A stretch of 64,000 nt of DNA from Omphiscola glabra (GCA_964017045.1 OZ024794.1:25415340-25479339); one strand, 5' to 3'. Counted from the stretch's first letter, positions 11,327 to 24,834 are shown. The notes: generated from the letters alone by a model not told the origin. Program-made: numbers and translations.

Positions 11327-11403
11327 CAGACCACACTTAAACAAAGGGCCAATATCTAACTCGCGTTACAGTGACAGACCACACTTAAACAAAGGGCCAA
11401 TAA
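11327..11403. repeat. Short direct repeat, 48-base spacing
   Basis: CAGACCACACTTAAACAAAG followed by GGCCAATA occurs at 11327 and 11375. The intervening sequence is not repeated further. Confidence 0.8.
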
Positions 11404-11469
11404 CAAACTTGTTTCTTCAAAGTTTTTTTTAAAAAGAAGTATTGGGACATTTTTTTTTTATTTGACTGC

Positions 11470-11613
11470 GCATAATGTACAAACATGAACCCACTCAACC
11501 ATCTCGCATAATGTACAAACATGAGCCCACTCAACCATCTCGCATAATGTACAAACATGAACCCACTCAACCATCTCGCATAATGTACAAACATGAACCC
11601 ACTCAACCATCTC
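11470..11613. repeat. 36-bp minisatellite, 4 units
   Basis: GCATAATGTACAAACATGAA followed by CCCACTCAACCATCTC repeats four times at exact 36-base spacing. Because 36 is a multiple of three the minus strand reads as a 12-residue repeat (FMFVHYARWLSG), but no gene structure supports translation. Confidence 0.95.
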
Positions 11614-12504
11614 GCACACCCTGAATTAAATAAGATACCACAGAAATATATTGATTATTGAATACGTTCGTTTGTAGATCCTTCATAAGCCCCAACCAAT
11701 CATTATAAAACATTTCTATCCGTTTGTTCGGAGCTTTAGGTGTGTGTGCAGCACCTTAAGTAATATGAACCAGCTTAACATTTTAACAAAAAACAACATA
11801 CTGCAATATTTCAACACAGGAGCATAGTGCTCATAATTTACCTATGTCACCACATCTAATTGAAATTCAATCAGAACCTCAAACTAACACAAAAATTATA
11901 TTACATTATTACTACAAGCATTATTGTATTTGTTATAATTTTATGATGAATTAAGCTAAGATAAGTCTTTATAATTGAATCATTTGTTAAGCTTCTAAAG
12001 GTTCTCCAATAACACTTACTCTCTGCATTAAATAGAAATAGCAAATTTCTTGACAGAAATTCTGAGTGATGTATTATAACTTTTAATTTCTCTCAGTTTG
12101 ATTAGATTTAATATTAATACTTATTATATGATTTAAAAATGATCATAATGCTATTCCAACAAACATTTTGTAAATACTTATACAAGAAAATTTATTTTTC
12201 AAAACTAAAGTCAACTCTCAAACTCACACTAAAAGGAACAAGCTACTAAAGTTCTGACTTATTGAGGAAAAATAAATTTCCTAAGAAATGAAAACTCAAA
12301 ACTTTATCTGAAGCCCCAGCGTAACAGATTTTAAGCCTGTCAGTGACAATTTATGCTATTAAAAGCCACTGTCAAAGGGCTGAAACTACGTCATTGAAAA
12401 AGATTACTTTAACTTTTACTGAAAGCTACAAAATTACTGTTTTAGTCCAAGTTCTTGAGAGTTGATGGCACATTTTATAAAAAAAAATAATTTCAAGCTC
12501 CATT
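11614..12504. other. Non-coding AT-rich stretch
   Basis: No gene or element recognised. Ends at the TCATCATCATCATCA microsatellite that forms the tail of the next LINE. Confidence 0.5.
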
Positions 12505-13200
12505 CATCATCATCATCATCAGGTCCCGTAGTCCTTCGACCATTGGGGCGCCACAGATGACATGTACACTATTCTTCTCCATTCCTCTCGGTCTTCTGCC
12601 CTACCCATAGCATCGCCTAGTTGTAATCCAGTCCATTCTTTGATATTATCTTCCCATCTTTTTCTTTGTCTTCCTCTTCTTCTCCCTCCTCTAGTAGTGC
12701 CCTGCAAGATCTCTTTGGCGAGCCCTTGTTTTCTGGTCACGTGGCCATACCACTCAAGTTTGCGCTTTTTAACAGACGTCAGGAGGTCATCGTATTGCCC
12801 AATTGCCTGACGTATCCTTTCTTTTAAATGCTCATTGGTGATGTGGTCTCTATAGCAGATGCCAAGAATGCATCTGTAACATCTCATCTCCATCACCTTT
12901 ATTTTCCTTTCAAGTTCTGCTGTTAATGTCCAGGACTCACAGGCAGATAAGAAAATGGAGAGGATTAATGAGCGCATCAGCCTGATTTTGGTGCTGGGGG
13001 CTATATTTTTGTCGTTCCATATTTTTTGAGCCTCTTTAGTGCTGTCGTGGTCTGCGCAATCCTGGCCATTAATTCGGGCCTGGAACCTTGTTCCGATACT
13101 ATTGCTCCTCTAGGTATTTCAAGCTGCCAACTGTCTCTAATCTTTCCTCTCCGACCTTAATTTCAGTGGTGATGCCACTAGTGCTATTCGTCATCATTTG
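12505..13200 (-). mobile_element. LINE 3' end (reverse transcriptase C-terminal region) with TGA-repeat tail
   Basis: On the minus strand, 12977-12519 is open for 152 codons and reads as the LINE ORF2 C-terminus: a CESWTLTAELERKI block, RCILGICYRDHITNEHLKER, KRKLEWYGHVTRK and RRGRQRKRWEDNIKEW. Upstream (about 13190-12980) the same protein continues in broken frames (GSLKYL, GAIVSEQGSRPE, MARIAQTTTALKRL), so the copy is 5'-truncated and frameshifted. Right after the stop lies a (TGA)n run on the element's strand (12505-12520), a usual 3' tail for this kind of LINE. It is distinct in sequence from the LINEs at 1-985 and 3300-4040. Confidence 0.88.
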
Positions 13201-16200
13201 ATGACGAAAAAGCTCCATTACCAAACAGCTAAAACCTTAGTTACACTGACTTCTATAAGGAATGGCATAATGTTATGAAAAAATCTATTATAATGAGGGA
13301 GGAATAAATATCCATAAAATACCAAAGCATTGTTGTCTTTGTCTGGGGGGTTTTTTGGGGGTGGGGGGAAGAAATAATAAAATGTAAGTGTAAGCAAATT
13401 AAGAAATGAATCACAGCTTCTGAACAGGAGACCCTAGACAAATCAAACTTTGACTTCAAAGGATTGACAGCAAGTATAAGAATTTTTTCTTCTTCTGATG
13501 CTCAAGCTACTTTTAAAAACAAAGAAGGTTAAAAAATGGAAATTACTTTACAAATAAAAACATCCAGAGGAATTTGAACATTTGATTTTAAAAAGCACAT
13601 CTCCTCATGATAATTTAGCAAAGGGGAGAAAAACAGTGGAGTTCAATAATTGCAAATTAAGCTCATGTGGAAAAGATAAATGCATAAAAACTATATATTT
13701 AAATATATATTGTCTTCTAACAAAGTGTTTATTACCAAAAAAATTTAAAAAATTCATCAACACCACAATCAAATCCAAAGTTATGCATTTTTTTCTGTCA
13801 TCTTAAAAAAATCCTCAACTTCAGAGATTAAGTATATCAAATCCATCGCTTCACTTAGTGATACAATTAAAAAAAACTTGCTCTTCTTAACTCTATATGT
13901 ACATTGACCACTTTGCCACCCATGGTTTGGCACTGTCCATTTATTTAATTTTTTTACTAGAGCAAATAAATCCTTAGATTACCTGTCCCCTATTACTGTC
14001 AGCTCTTTTAAAATTCGTTTTTATTGAGCAGCAACACTAAGTGTAATTAAGGCACAGCTTTGAAAATTCAGAAAAACTGTCACTTGCAATTAAATTATAT
14101 TGCACTGTTTCTTAATTTCTTAATAAGGAAGGGGGGAATTAATAAATATCTTTTAAATATTGCTGACTGAGTACCAGAAACTTTAAGGATAGGGGTTAAG
14201 TAATTTATAACTGGAATAACAGCAAAAGGCAGACAAAAAATATATATTTAGAAGATGTTTTCTACTCATTTATGTTTGCCTTTAGATAACCCACTACTGC
14301 AAAGTGTAAAATGAAATAAGCTTGGCTTTTTAAATTGTATATAAATGATACCAGACATTTCAATACAAAGGTGACGAAATATATTTCAAGGTCAATTATT
14401 TTATTCAATGAAGTAAAGTTAACAACTGAATTAAGATGAATCTGAAAATTTCAACCACATTGTAACTGGACTGCTACCATGACATTAAAGTGAAACACTA
14501 TATATTAGGTTGGTGGTGCTATATGTGCATTTTTAAAAGCTGTAAATGAGACCCACACTGTTTACCTGCATAGTTATATGGGTGACATCAACCAGTACCT
14601 GTGATATTGAAAAGTTGGCTGTCATTTTTGTAAACCTAGTCTATTGAATCTTCTTCCATTGCTCATAAGAAAATACAGTATATACATGTCCTTGGTCATT
14701 AAAAATGACAATAAAATGTTTAATATCTCATGAGTTTAAAAGTATATAATAGTTGCTTTATGCAAAATTGTCATGGCTAGATCAACTTGCAAGCCACTTT
14801 AGGCTTCAATGCAATTTATGGTGGGGCAAGAAGGTAAAGTATTGAATGTAAAAAAAAAGAATATACTATACTTGAAAACAGATATTAAACACTAGAAAAC
14901 AGGAACCTATTACCTATATCCTTGTTCTATAGCCCATTCATTCAGAAGCCAGCCAGCCCTAGATTGGAAGGGAAAAGCCTGAAGAGTATATAACCCACTC
15001 ACAGGGGAAAAAAGATGATTTTTGCCCTTGAGAAATACTTAAGATGTCTTGTGTTTTCATTGTTCTAATTTGTAAATGTTGTTTTGGTCAGAATATTTAT
15101 CAATGTGCTAAACATGATTATGTACGTTATAATCAAATGATTTTCATTCGTTTGCATCATTAAAAGAATCTTAACTCATTTTAACCAATGGTGGTACTTT
15201 AATACTCTCTAAGCACAACCAATCACAACATGCACAAAATGGGGACAAAACTTGCAATACAATTTTGCACACAGCCATAAGGTAACTTTAGTCATTACTC
15301 TAAAAAAATAAAAATGTTTTCTATAACTGAAGCAATGTATCTATATCTAGAGAAAATAATAAAAATCCCCAATGACCCGCTCATTTTAGCAGACCATCCA
15401 ACTTATTCTCCTGAAATATATTTGTTTAAAGCTGGCTTAAGAAAAGTAATGTGCAGTAGGTGCTCCTTCTGCATAGTCATAGCACCTGCATAAAAAGCAT
15501 CCCTTCCAAAAATATTTATTGTTTAGTAGCTTCATAAAACTCATTTACTGTAGGTAGTTTAATTGTAAATTGAACACTAGATGTTAGAACAAGCTCTCTA
15601 CACTAACGAATGCAGACTAGTTTTATTCATTCTGTACCAGCATTTTTCAAAAAGGTTGTCAATGACTTTAATGGGCCTACATCACAATGAATCACATGCA
15701 CCGAGGAAATACATAAACTTTATTGCACTAACCTGAAATTAATCCAGGATTGCTGCTTACTGTTGTAGTTTTCTATGATTTTGATGTATCATAAATGACT
15801 TCACATCCTGGTTAAGAAGTTGAAAAAAAAACAACCTCTCATGTTAAAAATTAAAATAGGCTTCAAGAATTAGGATATTGTGTAATTTAAAGGTGATTCT
15901 AAAATCATGATTTAGGCCTTATTTAATCAAACTTATTTTTATTAATATTATTATGTAGGTCTATACTAGGCTAGAATAGGCCTTTGATATAAGTAGGCTT
16001 TTTCTATAATGCCTTAACTCTATTTAGGACAGTGTTTTTAAAATGTTTTTGTCCCACACCCTACTTGAGCCCCTAAAAATTAAAAAAGTTTAAATCCTGA
16101 CCACAAGTGTATGATTTAAAAAATTGGGGTCTCCATGCAACCGTCGGGAAGATGAATTTTCAATTACATGGCTGGTTTAGGCCTCGAGATTTCAGTAGAA

Positions 16201-17890
16201 GAAGTAGGATGATACTAACAATAAATAAAAATATATTTCTTTTACAATTAATGAAAAACAATAACAGTGCTAACTTTGAAAATTAACCTGTCTAACATTA
16301 CCCACCCTCTTTTGGGCCTAACTTAACTAAATACATTTCCTATCTGAGGAGTGTCTCAGAAACTTAAACATGTTTCACCATCGACATAATCTTCAATTTT
16401 CCCAGAGTGGGGCTTAAACTTCACATCTAAAAAACACTATTCCAATGCTTTAAGCCTAAAGACAAAATGAATTATTTCTAAATAATCAATACAATATGAC
16501 ATGAAAAAATAATCATTTAGACCTAGGTCTATGAATATTGTTTATTAAATAAAAACCAATTAGGTAAGGCCAAAGACTTTTCCTCTATCAAGGCCTACTG
16601 ACTAAGAAACAGTTATTCAATCACTCTGAGCTCACTTAGGGCTATTCTTAATCACTCAAGTGAAAAACAGCCTACATTTGTTTAATAAGTCAACTGTGAC
16701 AACAGTCTAGTGCTAGTAGTGACTGCAAGTAAACAATCAAGATAGGCCTAATCAGTTTTCTATTATGGTGCCATCCATAATGAATCCCAGTATTTTGCGC
16801 AGCCCCCCCCCCCCCCCCCAATTTGTAACATAAATCAGATACTTTTACCACACATTGTCACAAATTCATGAACCTATTTGTTACCAAGCATCTGGGTTTC
16901 CCCCGACAAGTCCTCTATTTAGATCCCTGTCCGGGTGGCGAACCAGAAATGTGCCTTATGTCCTGGTTTTTCCCACCCGTCCTCAATCAATACCTTCTTA
17001 CATATTGTTCTGTGTTATAAGCTATTCTGTTCCATGAACTATACATGCGTGCTAGCAATATTAAATTAAATGGTATGGGTTACTAAGGTAACCACAGAAA
17101 CTTCGGTTTCTGGAAGCCAGTTTTGTAAAAATAACGCATAACGGTAACGCGAGTTCATGATAATTGATAAATAATTAAATTTTCAAGTTAAATAAAAAAA
17201 ATATTTGATGAAAATTTTGAGTGTCCTCCTTTTCATCTAAGGACGTATGGTAACACTACATGGACTCCCCCTAACTTCCAAGATGTATTATGGACCTGAC
17301 AGCAGACTGGCAATTATCACTATAACAGCAGGTTCCTAATTGAAGTAAATGACTTAGGTCTCTTAGATCTAAGTCTAAGATTAATGTGTTTTAGTTATAA
17401 TGTACTTTTATTGTAAGTTCTTTTGTTAGTTGTCTAAGCTCAAGCCGCAGAGGGGAGCAGATGTCCGTAGATGCAAGACTGGCGTGAAAGCCAAAATGGG
17501 CTTTGAATAGTTTTTAAACAGTTTTGAAACATAAGTGGCATAACGGCCGATCATCGGTAATGAAAAAACATTCAACAAAATTACATCTTGAAAAATAATT
17601 ACTTATTCTATAGGCTGGCCTAACTTGGTGTTTAAAAAACTTGGTCTAGCTGGTCCAAACAGTCTACCATTTTCTAGTTATTGCCCCACATCTGCTGAAG
17701 TCAGACTAATTTTTTTTTTTTAATAGACCTAGTGACCTTCGGTATGAAGTTAAACTTTATAGTTAAATTAAGTATTATTAGGCTTAAAATAAAGTGAATG
17801 TGACTAATGTCTGAAAGAAATTTAATGCAAGCTCGATAACCTTTTCATGGCAGAAGAGCCAAATATTCACTTTTGATCATCTAACTAGTA
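13201..17890. other. Long AT-rich non-coding stretch
   Basis: About 4.7 kb with no exon, RNA gene or clear transposon that I can support. A C run lies at about 16802-16819. A GC-richer patch at 16850-17000 has a short + strand open frame without recognisable domains. This stretch lies downstream of the minus-strand gene at 19216-20011 and could hold a long 3' UTR, but nothing in the sequence proves it. Confidence 0.5.
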
Positions 17891-18250
17891 CAGGGGTGGG
17901 CAAACTACGGCCCTCGGGCCGCATGCGGCCCGGCTACTGATATTATGCGGCCCTCGAAGGCATTTAGAAATATTAAAAAATACTTTGTTTTGAATTTATT
18001 TTGTTGAATTTTACAGAATTTCATGTACCTTTATGATTGTTTAACATTTTTTATCAAATTTCTTACTAATTTTCTATTTTTGTAAACAGTCCTTGACTTT
18101 TGTCATGTAGTGCTAAAATGCGAATTTACCCATTTTAATAAAGAGAAATGTTTATCGACATGTAAAAATTGGACATAATATACATGCGGCCCCCAAATAG
18201 CTTTACATTTGTCAATGTGGCCCTCGGCACAAAAAGTTTGCCCACCTCTG
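17891..18250. mobile_element. hAT-type MITE (360 bp), family 1
   Basis: Terminal inverted repeats CAGGGGTGGGCAAAC (left) and GTTTGCCCACCTCTG (right). Exact 8-bp target duplication AACTAGTA at 17883-17890 and 18251-18258. No coding capacity. The related copy at 30403-30742 is inserted in the opposite orientation. Confidence 0.93.
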
Positions 18251-19215
18251 AACTAGTAGCTCCAACTAAGTAGTATCCAAGTCCAAGAGTCAAAAGAGTA
18301 CTAAGACTAATAATTAATAGGTAATCTACCACTTAAGTGTAGGTAATGAAAAAATCAAATTGTTCTGGTTTGAAGTGCTATTTAAACAGTTATTGTTTTA
18401 TTGATGCAAATAAATAAAAACGTTTTTTATGACATTGTACAGATTTCAGCACAAATATTAAAAGAAAAAACATTTTTAAAATGGAAAACTTAAAAAATTT
18501 AATGTATGATAGCAAAATAGAGTTTGAGTTTATATCAACTCCAAGAACTCATGCAAATATGAAGGGAAAATATTGCAGCTTGTGCCAAACTCATCAAACT
18601 GTCTTTTCATAGGTACTTTGACAGAAATGTTAAAGATTGTCCTATTGCCATAAGTGATCCATCATTTTAAATGACTGGTTATAAGCTCTATAAAAACAAT
18701 AATTTAATCTTTCTATCTTTTATAGAAGTGGAGTTATGAATTTTTCGGTGAATTTTTTAAACCCCCTTCTTTATCTTTGTATTTAACTGCAAAAATGTGT
18801 GACCACCTTCCATATTTCTGCCTTATTTTTCCCCAAAGTTCTTCATTTTAAAAGATAATACTATCAAATTTTCAGGAAACATTCTCATTGCAATATACAA
18901 CACAATGAACAACAAAACTTTCACATAATATCAAGATTTTGTATAATTTTATTTGAGATTATGTTAAGAAAAATGTGAAAAGAAAATTTGCACAAAATCA
19001 TCATTTATAAAGGAAAAAAAACGACAGCAACAAAAAAAAATGTTAATTGAATATGTACTAATTATATGCTTGTGTTAAATTCTAAATCAATTCTTATATT
19101 TATAAAAAGGTAAGTACTCTTTTTTTATATAAAATTGAATGCATGTAATTATAAATAAAACAAATTACTGAATTAAAATCACCCATAAGGCTAATCCGAG
19201 CATACCTATTGGTGA
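18251..19215. other. Non-coding, probable 3' flank of the minus-strand gene
   Basis: AT-rich. On the minus strand it follows the stop codon at 19216-19218. AATAAA-type signals are present on that strand (for example near 18953), so part of it is probably 3' UTR. Confidence 0.4.
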
Positions 19216-20011
19216 TTAAATTTTAAAAGGTAATGGGAATGTTCTGCCTGTCATTTTCTGGGTAGACTGCTTTACAGACTTCTTAGTCTGGTTTATGAAT
19301 CCTGCAAACTCTCTTTCATCAAATTTGTCGTCGAGATCTACGTCCAAACACCCCTCATCTGCAATGGAAGGAATTCTGAGGTCTGCAATAGAAAATTGAA
19401 ATTTTCCCTTGTACTCGAAAGAAGCCTAGAAATAACCCTTAATCATAATCCTGAATCTACACAATTTCTATTTTCTTTTCAATATTATTCAAGTTTTTTG
19501 TTTATTAAAAATTCTAATTTTGTCTATTTTATTAGAAATATTAAATATTTGTCTACTCTGTGTATCTTTTTTCTTTCTATATCCTAATAAAATATAATTA
19601 CTACGAAAATGATGATGTTGAGTCTTATTTATTTATTTATAGTCACTTATATACCCTATAGCATCCATAAATAGGATAATAATAACTGTTCTTACTACTT
19701 AGACTCAGACCTATATTCTATATGTAACAGAAACATGTAGGCTGGGCGTAATTTTAATTTTAGTAATAATATTCTCTTTACTTATAATAATAATGATAGT
19801 ATGAGTAATGTCACTAATTATACAATAATAATTATTGTTATTACTATTATTCAAACTATTATTGATTCCATAAAGAAGAATGGATAAAATCTATAGGCAT
19901 ACACTCACAAAATTTATTAATGTAAATTGATACTAATACTATGACATCTTTTTCGAACTCACCTGCTGGGGTGATGTAGTCTACCTCCTTGTTTTCAAGG
20001 AGCTTGCTCAT
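19216..20011 (-). CDS. Unrecognised small acidic protein, 71 aa, two exons
   Basis: Coding exon 1 is 20011-19963 (minus strand, ATG to the donor GTGAGT) and coding exon 2 is 19382-19216 (acceptor TTCTATTGCAG, ending in TAA). The 580-base intron is phase 1 and the joined frame is exactly 72 codons. The product is soluble, without signal peptide or membrane segment. It starts MSKLLENKEVDYITPADL, has an acidic centre (DEGCLDVDLDDKFDE, about residues 25-39) and a basic, Ser/Thr/Gln-rich tail ending GRTFPLPFKI. A TATA-like CTATAAAAAT lies 41 bases upstream of the ATG, and the frame is closed by a TAA not far beyond, so this may be the whole protein. I do not recognise the family. Alternatively these could be the last two exons of a larger gene whose earlier exons I cannot see. 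The hAT relic begins 113 bases upstream of the ATG. Confidence 0.6.
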
Positions 20012-20050
20012 ATTCCTCGATGTATATTGGCTTGTATTGATGCGTGTTGC

Positions 20051-20060
20051 ATTTTTATAG
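20051..20060 (-). promoter_or_regulatory. TATA-like box upstream of the 71-aa gene
   Basis: On the minus strand the bases read CTATAAAAAT, 40-50 bases before the ATG at 20011. A start site about 25-30 bases downstream would leave a very short 5' UTR, which is why confidence is modest. Confidence 0.4.
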
Positions 20061-20123
20061 TGCTTCGAGCCTTAATTAGGGTTAAAGCGTGACTTTTTAA
20101 ATGAATTTTTTTATTATTATTAT

Positions 20124-20934
20124 TAGTGATGGGACGATTAATCGGAATCGTATCGGAATAATTGGAATATCGGGACTTTTCCAAAGCATCGGGAATTGGC
20201 ATCGGAGCTGAATAATTCAGACCCGATTCCGATACCAAAACGATTCTTAACTGATTAATGCTACAACCACAAAAACAAAGAGTCAATTTTCAGCAGCAAG
20301 TATTAAAATTAGAACATAAATATCAAGGTATCTAACATTTAAACTGATTGCAAACAATGAGAATCCTCTTAGCTGGTGGAAAGCGAACAAAGAAGAACTT
20401 CCAAGTTTGGCTCTCCTCTCAAGAAAGTATTTATGTGCTCCGCCTTCTTCAGTAGAGAGCGAGAGAATTTTTAGTGTAGGTGGCAATATATACTCGCCAA
20501 AGAGAAACCGTTTAGAACCAACAACTGGAGAGATGCTTTTTGCACTATAATTTGCGAGTGCTTCAGTTTGACTATGATTAAATGAATATTCTTACTATCA
20601 ACTGATTGAACTGAATAAAGTATTTCTCATTAAAATGGAATAATTTATATTATTTTGAACTCAATACTACATCTTTGTATTATTAAAATGGAATTATTGA
20701 TAGTGTTTATATAAAACCTTTCCAATACATTGTTATCTAGCATATTGTAAAGCTTCAATAGCAAGTTAATACACTTTTCTAATCAATTCTCAACTTTTAT
20801 ATTAATTAAATATGTTAATACCTGGGCAAAGTAATAATATATGTAATAATGGCCAGGAATCGGAATCGTATCGGGAATCAGGATAATTGGGTAGAATCGG
20901 AATCGTTAAAAATTTTGGTATCGTCCCATCACTA
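20124..20934 (+). mobile_element. Internally deleted hAT transposon (811 bp) with transposase C-terminal remnant
   Basis: The ends are TAGTGATGGGACGAT and its exact inverse ATCGTCCCATCACTA, flanked by a perfect 8-bp duplication ATTATTAT (20116-20123 and 20935-20942). Subterminal GGAATCGTATCGG motifs occur near both ends. Inside, the + strand at about 20365-20550 encodes the conserved hAT C-terminal dimerisation block in one stretch: LSWWKANKEELPSLALLSRKY, APPSSVESERIFSVGGN and KRNRLEPTTGEMLF. The rest of the transposase (BED finger, catalytic residues) is missing, so the copy needs a partner to move. Confidence 0.93.
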
Positions 20935-23900
20935 ATTATTATATAATTATGAAAATTGATGGGACAAAACCAGTCTGAAATTCACCCAACTACACAAAGT
21001 AAAATTTATAAAAACTCTTTAATGTATTGGGTTGTATTAATTTCTAATAATATTGTAAAACTGTTTCCAATTCATTAACTGCATAGTGATTAGTCTTCCA
21101 CATATTTTTAAAGTGAACACTAATGAAAATATTTTTATACCTATATATAAAAATAATAAGAAAAGCCATTTCCGACAAACAAATTTTTTTTTTGTCAGGG
21201 GGAATAACTGGTTATAACTGACATTTTCATTTACACTGGAAAACTCATTGATTTTAGGGGAAAATGCTATTATTTACGAAATAAAGTTTTTCCTCTGTAT
21301 GAATAAAAGCAGCAGCTCCGTCCAAAGCGCTATGTACCGCGAGTTGGCATTAAAAAGCAATTAGCGATTATGTACATACCGATACATAAGAATAAGTATT
21401 TTGCCAGTCCCAAGATACAACATGAACATGCTGCAAAAATAATTTCACCGTGTTTGGAAAAATATGCGCTCTACACCACTGATGACAAAATAATTTATTA
21501 TTAGAAAACTGTGCCGTAAAACGCAAAACAACAAAGTCATCCTCCAAGCCGATAGCAAAATGGCCACAACAGTTTTTGCATCATTTTTTTATATGCGCAG
21601 AAAGTGTGTGCGACTGCGTTTCACAGTACCTACTTTTCGGTTTGCACTTTGCGAGCGTCATTATTTGGATTGAAAAGATGTTGTTGAAAATGTAGTGTTG
21701 GTAGATTCTGTGTTTGATCTGGTTTATGTTTGTATAAGTTGCTCATCCGTCCCGCACAATAAGTTAGCCTGGAAGGATATATCTCTCTATGACTCAAAGC
21801 CCCTTTAACAAGAAAACAGCGCCCACTCTCTCTTTCTAATTTCTATGCCACCGAAAACCCATTAGCACTCTCCACTGTACTTTAACATTAGTCTTTAACG
21901 GACATCAATAAAAGAATAACTGTTTAAATAAAAAGCCCTTCAAATTGAAACAAGGCTTTTTTTTTTTTCATAATCGACGCTAAAGTGGTAGATTAAGAAT
22001 ATAAGAAATTTAATATTTAATATATGTAATAATAATTTAAATATATAATATATCAAACTATAACTATATGAAGTATAATTATTAAGAAGTGTAAGTATCA
22101 TCTATTATATATAGGCTATATTATAGACACTATGGTGCCTAAACAAGTAAACTTATTCTTATAATAAGTTATAGTCTATAGCACAGAATGAATAGGCAGC
22201 AGGCAAATGATTTAAAATTTACTATTTAGTTAATTTAGACTTAATTTATGTTACTATTTGGCTTCCTACCTGAATAATGAAACTTGATAACATTGGTACT
22301 ATTTAAAGATACCAAGGAGTCCAAAAATATAAATATATTTCCGTACAAATACGTAGGCCTACTGTCAGTACAGTATGTTTAACATTAATAGTTAGCCTGC
22401 AAGTTTACTACCATTTACTTCACTTGACGGAAGTGACAACAGGCCATATTTTTGTGATTGTAAATAAAGCTAAATAATTAAACCTTACTTGATTTTTTAA
22501 AAAAAAAAGTTAAATATTTTCCGACACCAAGTAATTGATATTTAAGGAATATTATATACCTCTGATTGTTTTGTTGGTGTTGATTTTTTTGTTTGAGTTC
22601 CAAACATAGTTTATTTATATAAAAAGAGCATTCAATGAGGATATCATTCATTTTCGACAACTATTATTATGTACAATGTCAATGGTGGTTACCAAGTGAA
22701 CTTATTAAATTCTTCATATATCTTGCTGTCTTTCATAACAAGTCTGTGTTAATTTGAAGCAATATTACATATTTGTTAAAATAATGGGTACCTATTATTT
22801 ATTTGCGTAAACATGTTAATAATATAAGTATGAATATCTAAACGACTAAATAGGAGAAATTTTAAAAATGTTAGCCTAACTGGCAAAAATCAGATATTTC
22901 TAAGGTCGGCTGAGTGTTCAGAAACAATTATATTCCATATATTTTGCGTTCACAAAAATAATAATTAAATAAAAAATAATTACAGCATATGATAAGAAGA
23001 AGAATAAAATCAACTGATGTGAAAGATAAAATGATTTTTCTAAATGTTTCTTCAGCAAGCTTTAAAAAAATTGAATGATTTTCCCCCAACATCTTCAGTA
23101 ATTTCTCGTTTTATTTGACTGCAAAGAACTACAATACTACCGTTTTACACTATTACTAAACCAACAACAACCGTAGTAGGTATAGTACAGGCATACTTTT
23201 GCGGCATAGGTAGCTTAGGCTTAGTAGTTAAATATGGTAGTAGAATTAGTTGTTATTAAATTAAGATGCTAATGTACATGAGGAATGGATTTTGATAAAT
23301 CTGCGTTAGAAGTTTATCTATTACTAGTTTAGCAAGGGTGGTACCGTACCGTGCTTTATAATATATATGCAGCATGCATAATTTTATTTAGACTTTACTT
23401 TGTCTTTAGTTCTTCTCGTACACCCCGAACCCCGAACGGTGTATAGTCACTGTATAGGTACCAACTTCACCTTTATTCTATGGATTTTCCAAGTAAATCT
23501 TCTAAATTTGATGTTTGTTTTACATGCTGATGAATCACTCTGTCAAGTATAGACATATAGTATAGCAAGTTGGGACCAATTGGGGGGAAATATTAAAAAA
23601 CGGTGCATGGGACTTTGTGCGTGGTTTATGCATACTACATTCATCTCCGGGCCTTGGTTGCCATGGCACTGCTTGTCATTGGTCTTATGGTTGCATGCTA
23701 TGTGATTATTGCAGGCTGTGACCACTATGTTTTGTTATAAAACTCATGTGTGTAGTGGTGTACCAACTGCCCAGTGATTGAGTATGTGTGAACAGTAGCT
23801 GGGGGGGGGGGGCGGTGGGTCTGTCCCGGGTGGCAAATTTTCCATAAATTTAGAGGTTGCGGTTTGGCCAACTGCAGAGTTTTTTCATGGAAAGGGCGGC

Positions 23901-24834
23901 AAAAATCAAGCCGGCACTAACCCTAACTACACATCTTCGTAGAGCAGTAAATGTTTTTTTATTTTAAAAATGAGAAAATTACAAATTACTTCTCAATGAT
24001 CTGTCATGCACTAAATAAGCCAGAATATTAACATACACAACAACAGAAGACACGAAAGTAACGACGCCTGATGATATTTATGAGTCTGATCTTGAGACGC
24101 AAAGCTGTACTGCAAATGACATCCCAGACTGCTGGATCTGTCATTAATTTTTTATAATAAGATGATCTCACTCTATTTTGGACAATTTTAGATGTCCCCC
24201 CCCCCCCCCAACAACCTGGGCTCTAGTCGGCATGTCCATCCCAAAAATGGCATGTTGATAAAGAGGCATTTGCCACAAACCCCCTGAAACATTACCCGGG
24301 GTACAGTGTCACTGTGTAACGTACCTGCACTGAAAGGCAAAAGTAATGCACGGAAACTGCATTAGAAAGAGCACGGCTGCATGGTTTCCTACCAACAGCA
24401 GTTGAAAATAACGCAGAAACAGGTCGAGACAATTGCTGTATGGATATGAGGTGAGGGAACGTGGTGACACTCACAGATGATTCTAAATATACAGTCTTTG
24501 AAATATACAATGATTCACACCGCAGAAAACCATGTAAATCCTATTTGAGGGCGTCTGTAAACACCTACGCATCTCCCTGGGGTGGACATTAGAGACGTAA
24601 AATGTATCCAGCCCAAGAAAATCCGGCCCGGTTACTGTGCGAAAGCAGCTACACGGCGGCCAGGCGTTCCTTCTCTGGTACCGCCTAACTCACGTAGTCA
24701 ATCGATTTGAAGGGTGGATGAGGCTGTCTCAGAAGGGGAAAGCTCTCGACGCCGCTTCGCGCCTGACTGGAATAAAGATCACGGTGGGAGTTGTTGATTG
24801 CCTGAGTGTAGTAATTTGTCTAATAATTCTATAA
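20935..24834. other. Intergenic stretch, no gene supported
   Basis: AT-rich, with a GC-richer island at about 21300-21800 and another at about 24290-24800. The first contains GCAAAATGGCCACAAC, which could be a YY1-type start-site motif or the start of a 38-codon frame. Neither is convincing. G and C runs lie at about 23802-23812 and 24196-24208. The short open frames (for example 24637-24834 on +) carry no domain I recognise. Confidence 0.45.

Noticed and set aside
21557..21675. 38-codon frame starting at GCAAAATGGCCACA
   Set aside because: The ATG context could equally be a YY1-type promoter motif. No second exon or conserved feature supports a peptide.
24637..24834. 65-codon + strand frame in a GC-richer patch
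   Set aside because: No recognised domain, no splice signals, and immediately followed by a LINE scrap on the opposite strand.
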